Shown piece by piece: positions 8,223 through 18,311 of a DNA stretch of 64,000 bases. The stretch lies in the NCBI GenBank assembly GCA_017551025.1, contig JAFZNG010000023.1, positions 62,001 through 126,000 of the forward strand. The letters are read 5' to 3'. The notes under the pieces were generated by a model that had not been told where the DNA came from, did not search any database, and saw only the letters and a list, made by a program, of their open reading frames with translations. Position 1 is the first letter of the stretch, and every line of letters begins with the position of its first letter. The DNA comes from Paludibacteraceae bacterium (GTDB lineage: Bacteria; Bacteroidota; Bacteroidia; Bacteroidales; Paludibacteraceae). The translations under genes were made by a program, and so were the position numbers.

Positions 8223-10205
8223 ATGAAAGGGATTTGGAAACATCCGTGGACTGTGGCGGCAGGAAATATCCTGCTGCTGATGGTCGTGTACACGCTGACA
8301 CGCGTGTTCTGCTACCTGGTCAACCCGGGTATGTTTCCCGGCGTAGGTTGGCAGCACCTGCTGGAGATGTTATGGGGCGGCGTGCGCTTTGACCTAACGG
8401 CCGTGCTGTATCTGAGCTCACTCTATCTCGTGGGGATGCTGCTCCCACTACCCGAACGCATCCGAACGGGCAAGAAATACCAACGCACGATGCGCTGGTT
8501 GCTATGGGTGCCGAACAGTATCGGCATGATCCTGAATACCGCGGATATCGTGTACATGCCTTTCTCAGATCGCCGCACCACCTGCACGTTCTTCCGGGAG
8601 TTCAGCCACGACGGCAATATAGCGCAGATCCTGGGGCACGGCATACTGGAGTACTGGTATGTCAGTCTGTTCGGTCTGGTTGTCGTGGGGCTCTTTATCT
8701 GGCTGACGCGCCGCGAATACCAACTGGCAAAACCCAAGAAATCCAAGTGGCAACGCAGCTGGTACTACCTACGCGAGACGCTGATCATGGTCGCGTCTAT
8801 CTACCTAATTGTCATCGGCATACGTGGCGGATTCGGCCGATATACACGACCGATCACGCTGAGCAATGCCCTGCAATATACCGATACGCCGCGGGAGAGT
8901 GCACTGGTGCTGAATACGCCCTTCTCGCTAATGAAGTCGCTGGAGACGGAGCGTTATGAAGATCCGCAGTACTACAGCGAAGAGGAACTGGTCGAACACA
9001 TGAACCCTGTCCATAAAGCTGAGCACAGAGCGGCGAGCGAGGAGCGGACGGACAACGTAGTTGTGCTTATCCTGGAGTCGTTCAGCAAGGAGTATATCGG
9101 TTATTACAACCATGACCTGGATAACGGGACGTACCAAGGATATACCCCCTTCCTGGATTCGCTGCTGGCGCAGTCGGTGAGTTACCGTTATTCGTATGCC
9201 TCGGGCAGAAAGAGTATCGATGCCATGCCGTCGGTGCTGTCGTCGATACCGATGCTAATCGAACCGTATATCGTGACGCCCTACGCCACGAATGCCGTCT
9301 CGTCGCTGGCGGAACGGCTGCGCATGAAGGGCTACACTTCGGCCTTCTACCACGGTGCACCCAACGGCAGTATGGGTTTTCAGGCCTACGCACGGAGTGC
9401 AGGATTTGCCCATTACTGCGGTAAGACGGAATACGAACGCTGGGCGGACAACCAGACCGACCGTGCGTATCGTGATGCGTTTGACGGCACTTGGGCCATC
9501 TGGGATGAAGAGTTCTTGCAGTACTATGCCCGGACGATGAGCGAGATGCAAGAACCGTTTGTGACGGCCGTCTTCACGGCTTCGAGTCATCATCCCTTCC
9601 GTGTGCCGAAACGTTATGAAGGCCTGTTCCCGGAGGGTACACAACCTATTCATGCTCCGATAGCTTATAGCGATTATGCCTTGCGCCGGTTCTTCGAGAC
9701 AGCGAAGAAGCAACCGTGGTACCAACACACCCTATTCGTGCTCACGGCCGACCACACCAACCAACCGACCCACGAGCGCTATACCAATGCGCGGGGATTG
9801 TACGAGGTGCCGATCGCGTTCTACCACCCCGGCTGGAAGAAAGGCGAGTTGCGCGAGCAGGGTGCCGTCAGTCAGACGGATATACTGCCGTCGGTACTGG
9901 CTTACCTGGGCTATAACCGACCGTATTTCGGTTTTGGTGAAGACGCCCTGACCAAAGAGAAAGAGCACCCGTATGCCGTATGTTATAACGCGCCGGTATA
10001 TCAGATCCTGTCGGACAGCCTGCTCGTACAATGGAACGGCGAGCAGGTACATGCCGTCTACGACTACCGCCAAGATCCCCTCTTGCACCGCAACATAGCC
10101 GACAGTATTCCTCCGGAACGTATCGCACCGATGGTCGATTACCTGAAGGCGTATATCCAGCAATATATCCACCGCATGACGACCGACCAACTGACTGCCG
10201 AATGA
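8223..10205 (+). CDS. LTA synthase-like alkaline-phosphatase-fold membrane protein
   Basis: A 660-residue protein with about five N-terminal membrane segments (to about residue 200), followed by a large periplasmic sulfatase/LTA-synthase domain. Landmarks are VVVLILESFSKEYIGYY (metal-binding Glu), SGRKSIDAMPSVLSSIP (the nucleophile region, probably a Ser) and FVLTADHTN (metal-binding Asp and His). In Bacteroidota such proteins are usually phosphoglycerol or phosphoethanolamine transferases or related envelope modifiers; teichoic acid synthesis is not expected in this group. It lies between lptB and capsule/LPS genes and overlaps the next gene by ATGA. The exact group transferred cannot be read from sequence. 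Confidence 0.9.
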   Translation: MKGIWKHPWTVAAGNILLLMVVYTLTRVFCYLVNPGMFPGVGWQHLLEMLWGGVRFDLTAVLYLSSLYLVGMLLPLPERIRTGKKYQRTMRWLLWVPNSIGMILNTADIVYMPFSDRRTTCTFFREFSHDGNIAQILGHGILEYWYVSLFGLVVVGLFIWLTRREYQLAKPKKSKWQRSWYYLRETLIMVASIYLIVIGIRGGFGRYTRPITLSNALQYTDTPRESALVLNTPFSLMKSLETERYEDPQYYSEEELVEHMNPVHKAEHRAASEERTDNVVVLILESFSKEYIGYYNHDLDNGTYQGYTPFLDSLLAQSVSYRYSYASGRKSIDAMPSVLSSIPMLIEPYIVTPYATNAVSSLAERLRMKGYTSAFYHGAPNGSMGFQAYARSAGFAHYCGKTEYERWADNQTDRAYRDAFDGTWAIWDEEFLQYYARTMSEMQEPFVTAVFTASSHHPFRVPKRYEGLFPEGTQPIHAPIAYSDYALRRFFETAKKQPWYQHTLFVLTADHTNQPTHERYTNARGLYEVPIAFYHPGWKKGELREQGAVSQTDILPSVLAYLGYNRPYFGFGEDALTKEKEHPYAVCYNAPVYQILSDSLLVQWNGEQVHAVYDYRQDPLLHRNIADSIPPERIAPMVDYLKAYIQQYIHRMTTDQLTAE

Positions 10206-11170
10206 AACGACTGCTATACATAGCGCTGATCATAGCCTGTACGGCATGCACCGAGCAACCGGAGCTCAGTATTCGGCTGCATGAGAGCGCACCGATGCCT
10301 TCGCCGCGTGCCGGCGCAGCGTGCTTCGTCGTGGACGGGCAGGCCTATGTCTTTGCCGGTCGCAATAAAGAGGGCAATCTACTCAACGACCTGTGGCGTT
10401 ACCGTCCGGAGACCGACAGTTGGGATAGCATCGGTCAGGCTCCCATGACCACGCGCGTCAACCCCACCGCCTGCGTCAAGGACGGCAAGGTCTATCTGGG
10501 TCTGGGCTTCAACGGCAAACACGGGCGCGACAGTTCGTACAAGCGCGACTGGTGGGAATACAACCCGGCCGCGAACACCTGGTTCCGTCTGGCAGACTAT
10601 CCCAACCACTACACGGATGATGCCACGGCTTTTACGGGCGAGGAGGCCCTATATGTCGGCTACGGCTTTTGCTGGAACTACCGCAGAGACATGTTCCGCT
10701 ATACCATAGCCACCAACACCTGGGACAGCATAGACGTCAACGTATCCTTCCACGGCTACCCTACCCGTTCGTTCGGCGGTACGGGTTGCAGTTGCCTGGG
10801 GCGTCATTTTATGGGCACAGGTTATTACCGCTACAGCCTGGATTGGTGGGCAGAACTGGTGGACGGCACGCGCTGGGAGAAGCGAACACCCGTGCCGGGC
10901 AAGACCCGCACGCTGGCCGCCTCAGCCGCTACGGACGAATATATCTATCTCGCGGGCGGCATCCATTACGGCGGGGTTGTAACGACGGGAGAAGTGCTGC
11001 GTGATATCAGGCGTTATGCACCCGACTCGGACACATGGACCTATGTAGCCGTGCTGCCCGTAGGCCTTATCAACCATGTGTGCTTTACCATCGGCAAGCG
11101 CGTATATATCGGCCTGGGTGAAACGGAAGAATGGCAATTCAACGATAAACTGTACTGGTTTGAAGAATAA
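10202..11170 (+). CDS. Kelch-repeat lipoprotein
   Basis: The ATG at 10202 overlaps the upstream stop (ATGA) and gives a lipoprotein-like signal (MKRLLYIALIIACTACTEQ), with Cys 14 or 17 as the likely lipidated residue. The 322-residue product contains several kelch blades with typical motifs (AYVFAGRNKEGNLLNDLWRY, YLAGGIHYGGVV, VYIGLGETEEWQFNDKLY), predicting a beta-propeller attached to a membrane on the periplasmic or outer face. It is co-transcribed with envelope-glycan genes and overlaps the next gene by 11 bases. Kelch propellers of this sort can bind sugars or proteins, but no catalytic residues are evident. Confidence 0.85.
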   Translation: MKRLLYIALIIACTACTEQPELSIRLHESAPMPSPRAGAACFVVDGQAYVFAGRNKEGNLLNDLWRYRPETDSWDSIGQAPMTTRVNPTACVKDGKVYLGLGFNGKHGRDSSYKRDWWEYNPAANTWFRLADYPNHYTDDATAFTGEEALYVGYGFCWNYRRDMFRYTIATNTWDSIDVNVSFHGYPTRSFGGTGCSCLGRHFMGTGYYRYSLDWWAELVDGTRWEKRTPVPGKTRTLAASAATDEYIYLAGGIHYGGVVTTGEVLRDIRRYAPDSDTWTYVAVLPVGLINHVCFTIGKRVYIGLGETEEWQFNDKLYWFEE

Positions 11171-12641
11171 ACTGCTCGTCATAGGATTACTGTTCAGCAT
11201 GTCTGTCGGAGCACGACCGTTGAGCTGGAACTGGTGGCCAACGGGCATCCGCGACAGCGTGACGGCCGGTCAGGACACCCTGCGCTGGACGGCAGGCCTT
11301 AGTGCAACCGCCTCGAGCGGGAAGTATGCCCCCTTCTGGTTGCAGAGCAACCAAAACGGAGACCTCAGTAGCAGTCCCTACAGCGGCAAGCTCTCGGCCG
11401 GCATCTACAAGGAGGCCGTGCATGACGAGCGCTGGTGGGACTACGACTTCGGCGTGCAGCTGACCGGCCGCGTACAGTCGCCTATCCCGAATAGCGGTTT
11501 TGCTATCCAACGCACCAACGGCACGGGATATTTCAACCAACTATACGCCCATCTGCGCCTCTATATCTTTGATATCACCGCGGGTATCAAGCCTATGATC
11601 TACGAGACCCAGGATACCGCCCTCACGATGGGTAGCCTGGTTTTCTCCGGCAACAGCCAACCCCTACCGCGTATCACGATAGGTATCGATCGCTATGTGC
11701 CCTTCCCCGGATGCTACGGCTACCTGGAATTCAAGGGCGGACTGACGCATGCCTGGATGGCGGATCAAGTCTATATGCGCGGGAGCTATATGCATCATAA
11801 GTTCGCCGCCCTCCGGATTGGCGGACGCCTGCCGGTGAATGTCAGTTATGAATTTCATCATGCGGCCCAGTGGGGCGGCATCAGTCCGGTGTACGGTGAT
11901 ATAGGAAGCGGTTGGAAGGACTACCAAAATGTCCTGATGGCGCATGCAGGCGGCGTCATGCGCAACGACCAAGCGAATGCGCAGGGCAACCATGTAGGCA
12001 GTCAGCAGTTGATGCTCACCGGTAAAGGACAAGGATGGGAACTCAGTGCGTACTGGCAGAACTTCTTCGAGGATAACTTCGCCTTTATCGGTGACGGACA
12101 GAATATCACAGACGGCCTGTGGGGCATATGTCTCAAGCAGACACGCTGGCCGTTTATCCAGGGGGTGACGTATGAGTTTCTGAATACGACGGACCAAAGC
12201 GGTCCGTGGCACGACCGCGACGGCTTATGCTACGCCGGCAACGACAGTTACTACCAGAACAGTGTCTTCCGAAACGGCTGGAACTATTTCTACCGTTCGA
12301 TGGGTACGCCCTTCATCACCTCGCCGCTCTATAACGCCGACGGCACGATCCATACGCTCAACAGTCGCGTGCGGGTGCACCACCTCGGTGTACGGGGAGA
12401 TATCTACGGGTATCGTTACCGCCTAAAGGCTTCGTATGCCCGCAACTACGGTAATGATGTAACCTCCAGAGCGGTCGAGAGCACCAACACCGCCCTACTA
12501 CTGGAACTGACAAAACATGTCGATAAGGCCTGGGGACTGGATTTCGGACTGCGCCTGGCTGCCGATCTAGGCACCCAGTTTGGCAATCAGTTCGGCGGAC
12601 AGATCACCATCCGCAAGGACGGAATTATTACAAATTGGTAA
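11160..12641 (+). CDS. Wzi-family capsule assembly outer-membrane barrel
   Basis: The chosen start is TTG at 11160, which overlaps the kelch gene end and yields a clean signal peptide (MKNKLLVIGLLFSMSVGARP); an upstream in-frame ATG at 11076 would give a non-signal extension inside the kelch gene. The 493-residue product has alternating beta-strand pattern and matches the capsule assembly Wzi family (SGKYAPFWLQSNQNGDLSS, FVPFPGCYGYLEFKGG-like region, YQNVLMAHAGG). Wzi proteins attach or organise surface polysaccharide at the outer membrane. Its neighbours, glycosyltransferases and an O-antigen ligase-like protein, agree. Confidence 0.85.
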   Translation: MKNKLLVIGLLFSMSVGARPLSWNWWPTGIRDSVTAGQDTLRWTAGLSATASSGKYAPFWLQSNQNGDLSSSPYSGKLSAGIYKEAVHDERWWDYDFGVQLTGRVQSPIPNSGFAIQRTNGTGYFNQLYAHLRLYIFDITAGIKPMIYETQDTALTMGSLVFSGNSQPLPRITIGIDRYVPFPGCYGYLEFKGGLTHAWMADQVYMRGSYMHHKFAALRIGGRLPVNVSYEFHHAAQWGGISPVYGDIGSGWKDYQNVLMAHAGGVMRNDQANAQGNHVGSQQLMLTGKGQGWELSAYWQNFFEDNFAFIGDGQNITDGLWGICLKQTRWPFIQGVTYEFLNTTDQSGPWHDRDGLCYAGNDSYYQNSVFRNGWNYFYRSMGTPFITSPLYNADGTIHTLNSRVRVHHLGVRGDIYGYRYRLKASYARNYGNDVTSRAVESTNTALLLELTKHVDKAWGLDFGLRLAADLGTQFGNQFGGQITIRKDGIITNW

Positions 12642-13343
12642 ATGGTAAATAATATGGTACATATCATCATGCCGGTAAAGGACTCGCTCCGGACCGCCGA
12701 AGAGGCTATCCGCGCCATCGTGGCGAGCGGACATACGCTGACGGTCTATGACGACTATTCCCTGCCGGAGAACGCCGCACGGCTGGATGCCCTGCACGAC
12801 GAATTAGGCATCCGCATAGTACATATCCGTGAGCACCTCAACCACCCCTCGCCCAACTACCGATGGGTGCTGATTCAGGCGCAACGCGAGGCGCTGGCCG
12901 CCAAGCAAGACCTGGTGATCATAGAAAGCGACGTACTGGTGCGACCCGATACGATACAACGCCTCGAGGACGCCACGCGCGAGGGGGTCGGTATGGTAGC
13001 GGCTGTGACCGTAGACGAGGCGGGCATCGTGAACTTCCCCTACGAATATGCACGCCGGATACACGAGGACGGCGCCTGCAAGAAGCGCTTCTCCTTCTGC
13101 TGCACGCTGCTAAGCCAAGCCCTACTGCGTGCATTCGACTTCGAGCAACTCGACCCGACCAAGAACTGGTACGACGTGCATATCAGTCATATGTCGCGTC
13201 AACTGGGCTTCGAGAATATCCTGCTTATCTCGAATCCCGTGCTGCACCGTCCGCATTCGAGCCGGCCGTGGAAGCAACTCAAATACACCAACCCGCTGCT
13301 CTATTACTGGCGCAAACTCACCCAACATAAAGACAAAATCTAA
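12642..13343 (+). CDS. Glycosyltransferase-like protein (GT-A fold)
   Basis: A 233-residue protein that starts directly after the Wzi stop (TAAATG); an internal ATG at 12654 gives MVHIIMPVKDS. The N-terminal region (VHIIMPVKDSLRTAEEAIRA, VYDDYS, IIESDVLVRPDTI) has the layout of a family-2-like nucleotide-sugar transferase with a degenerate DxD (ESD). It lacks membrane segments. It probably adds a sugar to the LPS core or capsule, working with the next gene. The donor sugar is not predictable. Confidence 0.75.
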   Translation: MVNNMVHIIMPVKDSLRTAEEAIRAIVASGHTLTVYDDYSLPENAARLDALHDELGIRIVHIREHLNHPSPNYRWVLIQAQREALAAKQDLVIIESDVLVRPDTIQRLEDATREGVGMVAAVTVDEAGIVNFPYEYARRIHEDGACKKRFSFCCTLLSQALLRAFDFEQLDPTKNWYDVHISHMSRQLGFENILLISNPVLHRPHSSRPWKQLKYTNPLLYYWRKLTQHKDKI

Positions 13344-13358
13344 CATCTTAGATCACAA

Positions 13359-14666
13359 ATGTCCCCTCTTGTATCCGTCATAGTACCTTTATATAACGCC
13401 TCGCCGTATATCACGGAGGCCCTGGATAGTGTGCTGCAATCCACCTACCGTCCGATCGAGGTGGTGGTCATGGACGACGGTAGCACCGACGACAGTCTGC
13501 GTGTGGCACAAGCCTACGCCGAGCGTCATCCGGAAGTGCGCGTACTGAGCCAGGCCAATGCGGGTGTCAGTGCAGCGCGCAACCATGCCATCCGTGAAGC
13601 CCGCGGCACGTATATCCTGCCCGTAGATGCCGACGATAGGATCAGTCCCGACTATATCGCCCATGCCGTAGAAGCGATGCGGGACGACATACGAGTGGTA
13701 GGTTGCCGGGCAGAGTTCTTCGGTGCACGAGAGGGCGAATGGCGACTGCCGGCGTTCAGTCATGCCCTGCTGGCTCGCAAGAACATGATACCTATCACCT
13801 CGCTCTTCCGTAAGGCCGACTGGCAGCAGGTAGGCGGTTTTTGCGAAGAAGAAGTATACCGCGAGGACTGGCTGTTCTGGATCAGTCTCATGGAACTGGG
13901 CGGCACCTACCTGCGGCTGGACGAGATCGGTCTCTACTACCGCGTACTACCCGTCTCGCGGCGCAAGAAAGCCAAGTCGCAGAAACGCGTCATCGTCGAT
14001 GCCGCCAACCGATTGCATCCGGCCTACATGGAGAAATACCTGGGTGGACCGCTCCACTACCATCGTTCCTGGAGTCGGTTCTTGAACCGGTTGCGCAGCG
14101 TAAAGCAAGTAGGCACGTTCGACCGCTGGACAGAAGGCCAAGTGATCGATGCGCGGCGTAATATACTACGTGTCACAGAAGGCGTCGTGGTCAAGCAGTT
14201 CCGCACACCCTGCCTATGGCGCGGGATCTGGTACGGCTGGTTCGGCAAGAGCAAGGCACGCCGCAGCTACGAATACGCCCTGCGGATGGAGGGCTTGACA
14301 CCGGCACCTATCGCCTACCGCGAGGTGCGCGTATGCGGCGTGTTGCGCGAGAGCTGGTACGCCTGCCGACAGTCGGAGTGCCCGCACACGTTTATCGAAC
14401 TTATCGAACATCCGGATTTCCCGAATCGCGAACATATCCTGCGGGCAATAGGCCGCTTTACGGCCGAGTTGCACCGACGCGGCATCTGGCATCCGGATTA
14501 CTCACAAGGGAATATATTGTTTAACGACGACGCGAGTCATATCGAGGTGATTGACTTGAATCGTATCCGTTGGCGCCGGCACGTGCACGGCTATCCGTTC
14601 AGCCGTCTGGAGCGCATCGGCAAGGAAGGGTTACAATGCCTAATAGAAGGTTATGAAAACGTATAA
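13359..14666 (+). CDS. Fusion: family 2 glycosyltransferase plus LPS-type kinase
   Basis: A 435-residue two-domain protein. Residues 1-230 are a GT2 glycosyltransferase: VSVIVPLYNASPYI, VMDDGSTDDS (DDGS at 39-42), PVDADDR (DxD at 90-92) and YREDWLFW (ED at 169-170). Residues 260-435 look like an LPS/Kdo kinase of the WaaP/InaA type: VVVKQF (K279), GIWHPDYSQGNILFNDD (H378, D380, N385) and VIDLNRIRW (D399, N401). It may add a sugar and phosphorylate the same acceptor in core lipopolysaccharide. It overlaps the O-antigen ligase-like gene by 14 bases. Each domain is clear; joint action is inferred. Confidence 0.87.
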   Translation: MSPLVSVIVPLYNASPYITEALDSVLQSTYRPIEVVVMDDGSTDDSLRVAQAYAERHPEVRVLSQANAGVSAARNHAIREARGTYILPVDADDRISPDYIAHAVEAMRDDIRVVGCRAEFFGAREGEWRLPAFSHALLARKNMIPITSLFRKADWQQVGGFCEEEVYREDWLFWISLMELGGTYLRLDEIGLYYRVLPVSRRKKAKSQKRVIVDAANRLHPAYMEKYLGGPLHYHRSWSRFLNRLRSVKQVGTFDRWTEGQVIDARRNILRVTEGVVVKQFRTPCLWRGIWYGWFGKSKARRSYEYALRMEGLTPAPIAYREVRVCGVLRESWYACRQSECPHTFIELIEHPDFPNREHILRAIGRFTAELHRRGIWHPDYSQGNILFNDDASHIEVIDLNRIRWRRHVHGYPFSRLERIGKEGLQCLIEGYENV

Positions 14667-15897
14667 AGACATTTTAGGCCGCATCAACTACGGACTCTTC
14701 CTGGCCGTAGTCTTTCTGTTGCCTTACCCGCAGATCTGTCTGCGTTATGCCTGCGTATTATGGATCGTCAGTTGGTTGCTGGAAGGCCGCTGGCTCAGTC
14801 GTCCCCGTTCGCTCCGTGAGAACAAGATGGCTATCCCCTTCCTGCTTTTCGGACTGTGGTACGCCTGGAAAGCCCTCAGCGGTCTATGGGCAGCGGACCA
14901 CAGTGCCTGGGCATGGCAGATGGAGCGCTACCTCACGTTTGCGCTCATCACGCCGGTAGGCCTCTGGGGCGTCAACCGCCACTATGACTGGCAGCAGATC
15001 AGCCGCGTGCTGATCCTGGGTTGCACGAGTGCCGTGGTCTTCTATTGTATCCTGATGCCTGTGCTTTACTGCTGTCCGCAACTCGTTCCCAGACTGCATA
15101 TCTCCTCCGAGTGGAACTACGCGATCCACGACCGACTCATCTTCTTCAGCGAGAACCTCTCGCATATCAAGCACCGTCTCTTCCTCTGCAGCACCGAGAT
15201 GCTGGGTATCATCCTGGCCTTCCGCACGCTGCGTGACCGCAAAGCCTGGCTCGTCGTATCGGTTCTGGTGATGCTCGCCGGTATCCTGCTGTCGGGTTCG
15301 CGTCAGTCGATACTGACCGGCGCCGCCCTGCTGGCGATCGCTATGGTGTATGCCCTACCCCGCCGCTACCGTCTTCGGTACGGCGTAGGTATCCTGCTGC
15401 TCGGTATCGTATTAGGAGGCGGCCTACTGATGCTCCATCCGCGTATGCGGGCGTTCAACTTCCAGGCCATCACCGAGATGCGCGAGATCAGTTATACCCA
15501 CGATATCCGCTTCAATATATGGGGACTGGCTATCCAGACACCGGAAGACTACCTCTCGCACGGTATCGGTGCCGGACAGAGTACGCAATACATGTTGGGT
15601 AAATACGAACAGTACCACCTGGATTATTACGTGCAGAAACACTACCATCCGCACAATCAATATCTCGAGGAATTGATCGAAGGCGGTATACCGGGACTCG
15701 TACTGCTGGTGCTGGCGTGGCTGTCCATCCCTATTTGCGCCTCCCGGAAATACCGAAAATATGCGGTTTATTTCACCGTCCTCTTTATGATCAACATGCT
15801 CACCGACTGTATGTTCGGTAAGTTCTGCGGTATCGCCTTATGGAGCGTAGGCTTAGTGCTGATCCTTCTCCAGGCCAACTCGGAGCGTAAAGAGTAA
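14653..15897 (+). CDS. O-antigen ligase/polymerase-like membrane protein
   Basis: A 414-residue polytopic membrane protein with 10 or more hydrophobic segments and the Wzy_C/WaaL signature: a large periplasmic loop followed by GSRQSILTGAALLAIAM and HPHNQYLEELIEGGIPGLVL. Such proteins ligate or polymerise polysaccharide on lipid carriers at the inner membrane. It ends the plus-strand envelope cluster, and its last 45 bases overlap the 3' end of the converging TonB-dependent receptor gene. Whether it acts as ligase or polymerase cannot be decided. Confidence 0.87.
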   Translation: MKTYKDILGRINYGLFLAVVFLLPYPQICLRYACVLWIVSWLLEGRWLSRPRSLRENKMAIPFLLFGLWYAWKALSGLWAADHSAWAWQMERYLTFALITPVGLWGVNRHYDWQQISRVLILGCTSAVVFYCILMPVLYCCPQLVPRLHISSEWNYAIHDRLIFFSENLSHIKHRLFLCSTEMLGIILAFRTLRDRKAWLVVSVLVMLAGILLSGSRQSILTGAALLAIAMVYALPRRYRLRYGVGILLLGIVLGGGLLMLHPRMRAFNFQAITEMREISYTHDIRFNIWGLAIQTPEDYLSHGIGAGQSTQYMLGKYEQYHLDYYVQKHYHPHNQYLEELIEGGIPGLVLLVLAWLSIPICASRKYRKYAVYFTVLFMINMLTDCMFGKFCGIALWSVGLVLILLQANSERKE

Positions 15898-18306
15898 TCC
15901 GCGCGGGATACACAGACTCATCGACGTACGACTGTCCTTCATCGTCGTAATGCCGCGCGTAGTCGTCCAGTAGGGATAGGTCGCGTGCTGGTAGTCGTCA
16001 AAGGTATATTCCGTGAGGGCTGTTCCGAAGTCATAGATATTATAGCACATCACCTCCAGACTCATCGGCAGGTCGCGCACCCACCACCGGCCGGTAGCAC
16101 GCAGTTCCAGATTGAAAAACGCATCTTCGCGTTTACCGAAGGCCTGATTGGCCATATTGATACCCTTGGCATCCGAGTTCACCAGCGCCACTTGCTGATG
16201 ACCGCTGACTATCGCCGGCAGCGCCGTAAAGGTGGTAAACGGTTGTCCGTCCTTGAACTTACCGTTGAAGCCAATGGAGAAGTACTTGCAGGCGTTATAG
16301 GTCACCTGCAGACGCAGGATAAACGACTTGTCCTGGTTCAGGCGACTGTTGCCCTGATAAGGCTTGTCGCCTTCGCTCAGGGTGACATACGTATTCGGGT
16401 TGGCCGAACTCTCCGCCAAGACCCCGATATTATTATGCAGCGGTCCGTTACCCAGGGTGCTCAGACCCGCCATGAGATAACTCTGCCAACTCAGACTCAC
16501 ATACCATTTCCGGCCCGTATAGGTATACCGCACCAGATTGGACATGTAATACGGCGTTCGGCCACCCAAGGTCGAGGACATGAGCTCGAGCGGTTGGGTG
16601 GTGACGACATAGTCTTTCACCCCTTCGCGCTGGTACCAGTAGTCGCCCTGCTTCAGCAGGTTGGCATCCACGCCGTTCGCATAGTCGGTAAACCACATAT
16701 TATAGTACTTGCGAATCGAGCTCAGCAACGCTATCGCATGGCGGCGACTCTTGCCGAAGGTAAACTGTATCGGCAGGTCCAACACGGCATACGAGGGTTG
16801 GTGCATCCAGAGCCGACGGTCGGGCGTATGGTACTGACCGCCCGTCGTGGCCAATAAGGTGTTGTCGGCAAAGCGTATCTCGCCATTCATGTAATCCCGA
16901 CTCAGGTAACGCATCTCGTCCCAGGTATACGACATACGGTGATGACTCACCGATACGCCGAAGCGGAACCACCATACGGGTTGATAATCGATCGCCAGCT
17001 TGGCCAACCAGTTGGGCGTCACTACCGAACGACCTTGCCCTAGTACGATACCGTCGAGCGAGACGCCCAGATGACCGTACAGTCGTAGTCCTTTCGCTAC
17101 CTCCTTCTCGGCCACAACCATGGCTTCGTTCTCCAGCAGTCCACCGCTGAACGCTCGCGACTGCCAATCCACCGTATACAGCGGCGTCGGTAGCGCATCC
17201 TCGATCGACTGCATATAGATGGCATTCGACCACTTCTCGGTCGTAGGAAGGAAATGCAGCAGGGAGTTATACGCCTCGGCATGTACTCTGAGCCAGGGTA
17301 ACAGTGGTTGGTCATACCTTACCGACATGCTAATGCTATGCAGGCGTCCGTCGGCATACCAGGGATCAAAAGCCTCGCCGTCCTGGTCCAGGAGGTTGCG
17401 CGAGAAACCAAGACTGTCGTGACGCAACCGGCTCAGTTCATAACTCAGTCCCGCCACGAGCGTACCGCCGTTCTTAAACTGCGCCGTATGGTACAAACCC
17501 GCGTGATAATCCTGCAGTTGCGCCACCTCGTTGCGGTTATATAGAAACTCCGAACCGTAATCCGTACGACCGTTCACGGCCAGGAAATAGCGAAACCAAC
17601 GCGTCTCGCCGTCCAACTGGGCAGTGTAATACGCCGAGGGATACATACCGCTGATGCCCGTCCGGTCCAGGGCCGTCAGGCTACGCTGACCGTAGTTGAC
17701 ATACGCGTGCTGGTAATACCTGCGTCCGCGAGCAGGGATCGCAAACGTAGCCTCTGCCGTACCGGCTCCCACCACATGATTGCGCATCGCTACGGGACGG
17801 CTATCCATCGTGCGCTCCTCGCCCGAGGAGTGGAAGAGGTTGATGAGTTGACGCGTACCGGGCGAGATACCGCCCAGCCCACCTACGTTACCCGTCAGTC
17901 GTATCGCCTGCCGCTGGAGCGTGTCGTCCGTGAAATCCAATTCGCCGTCCAGGTAGTCGAGCGAGAGATGCATACGATCCATCTGGGTATGCAGCAGGGT
18001 GCTACCTACCTGCTGACGGCTGTCGATACGCATGCCGTTGAGCCAGTACTTATTGTTCTTATACGAGTTGCCGGCGATCGAGAAGATATTCTGGTCACCC
18101 AGGTTCCACTCGCCCGTCGTCTCTGCCTCATAGACCGTATAAGCGTTGCCGTTGTCCAGGTAATGCCCCAGGTCGGTCGTCTGGTACCACTGGCGGAAAT
18201 ACGCTGCCGAAGTCGTATCTACTCCAAAAACAGGAAATGCCTCGGCACGAAGCATCGTACTAAGGCATACCATGAAGCATATCAACCAGTATCTAAGGGT
18301 TTTCAC
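15853..18306 (-). CDS. TonB-dependent receptor-like outer-membrane protein
   Basis: An 817-residue protein with a signal peptide (MKTLRYWLICFMVCLSTMLRAEA), a plug-like region (about 60-190, ending in the VGGLGGISPGTRQLINLF area) and a long beta-strand-rich barrel finishing with the aromatic-rich IPRGLLFTLRVGL. No carboxypeptidase-regulatory N-domain and no SusD partner are seen, so it is not a standard SusCD polysaccharide system. It begins 5 bases after dnaJ and may be read through from the murF-grpE-dnaJ transcript. Its 3' end overlaps the converging O-antigen ligase-like gene by 45 bases. The ligand is unknown. Confidence 0.82.
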   Translation of the reverse strand: MKTLRYWLICFMVCLSTMLRAEAFPVFGVDTTSAAYFRQWYQTTDLGHYLDNGNAYTVYEAETTGEWNLGDQNIFSIAGNSYKNNKYWLNGMRIDSRQQVGSTLLHTQMDRMHLSLDYLDGELDFTDDTLQRQAIRLTGNVGGLGGISPGTRQLINLFHSSGEERTMDSRPVAMRNHVVGAGTAEATFAIPARGRRYYQHAYVNYGQRSLTALDRTGISGMYPSAYYTAQLDGETRWFRYFLAVNGRTDYGSEFLYNRNEVAQLQDYHAGLYHTAQFKNGGTLVAGLSYELSRLRHDSLGFSRNLLDQDGEAFDPWYADGRLHSISMSVRYDQPLLPWLRVHAEAYNSLLHFLPTTEKWSNAIYMQSIEDALPTPLYTVDWQSRAFSGGLLENEAMVVAEKEVAKGLRLYGHLGVSLDGIVLGQGRSVVTPNWLAKLAIDYQPVWWFRFGVSVSHHRMSYTWDEMRYLSRDYMNGEIRFADNTLLATTGGQYHTPDRRLWMHQPSYAVLDLPIQFTFGKSRRHAIALLSSIRKYYNMWFTDYANGVDANLLKQGDYWYQREGVKDYVVTTQPLELMSSTLGGRTPYYMSNLVRYTYTGRKWYVSLSWQSYLMAGLSTLGNGPLHNNIGVLAESSANPNTYVTLSEGDKPYQGNSRLNQDKSFILRLQVTYNACKYFSIGFNGKFKDGQPFTTFTALPAIVSGHQQVALVNSDAKGINMANQAFGKREDAFFNLELRATGRWWVRDLPMSLEVMCYNIYDFGTALTEYTFDDYQHATYPYWTTTRGITTMKDSRTSMSLCIPRGLLFTLRVGLEKDQH

Positions 18307-18311
18307 GCACC

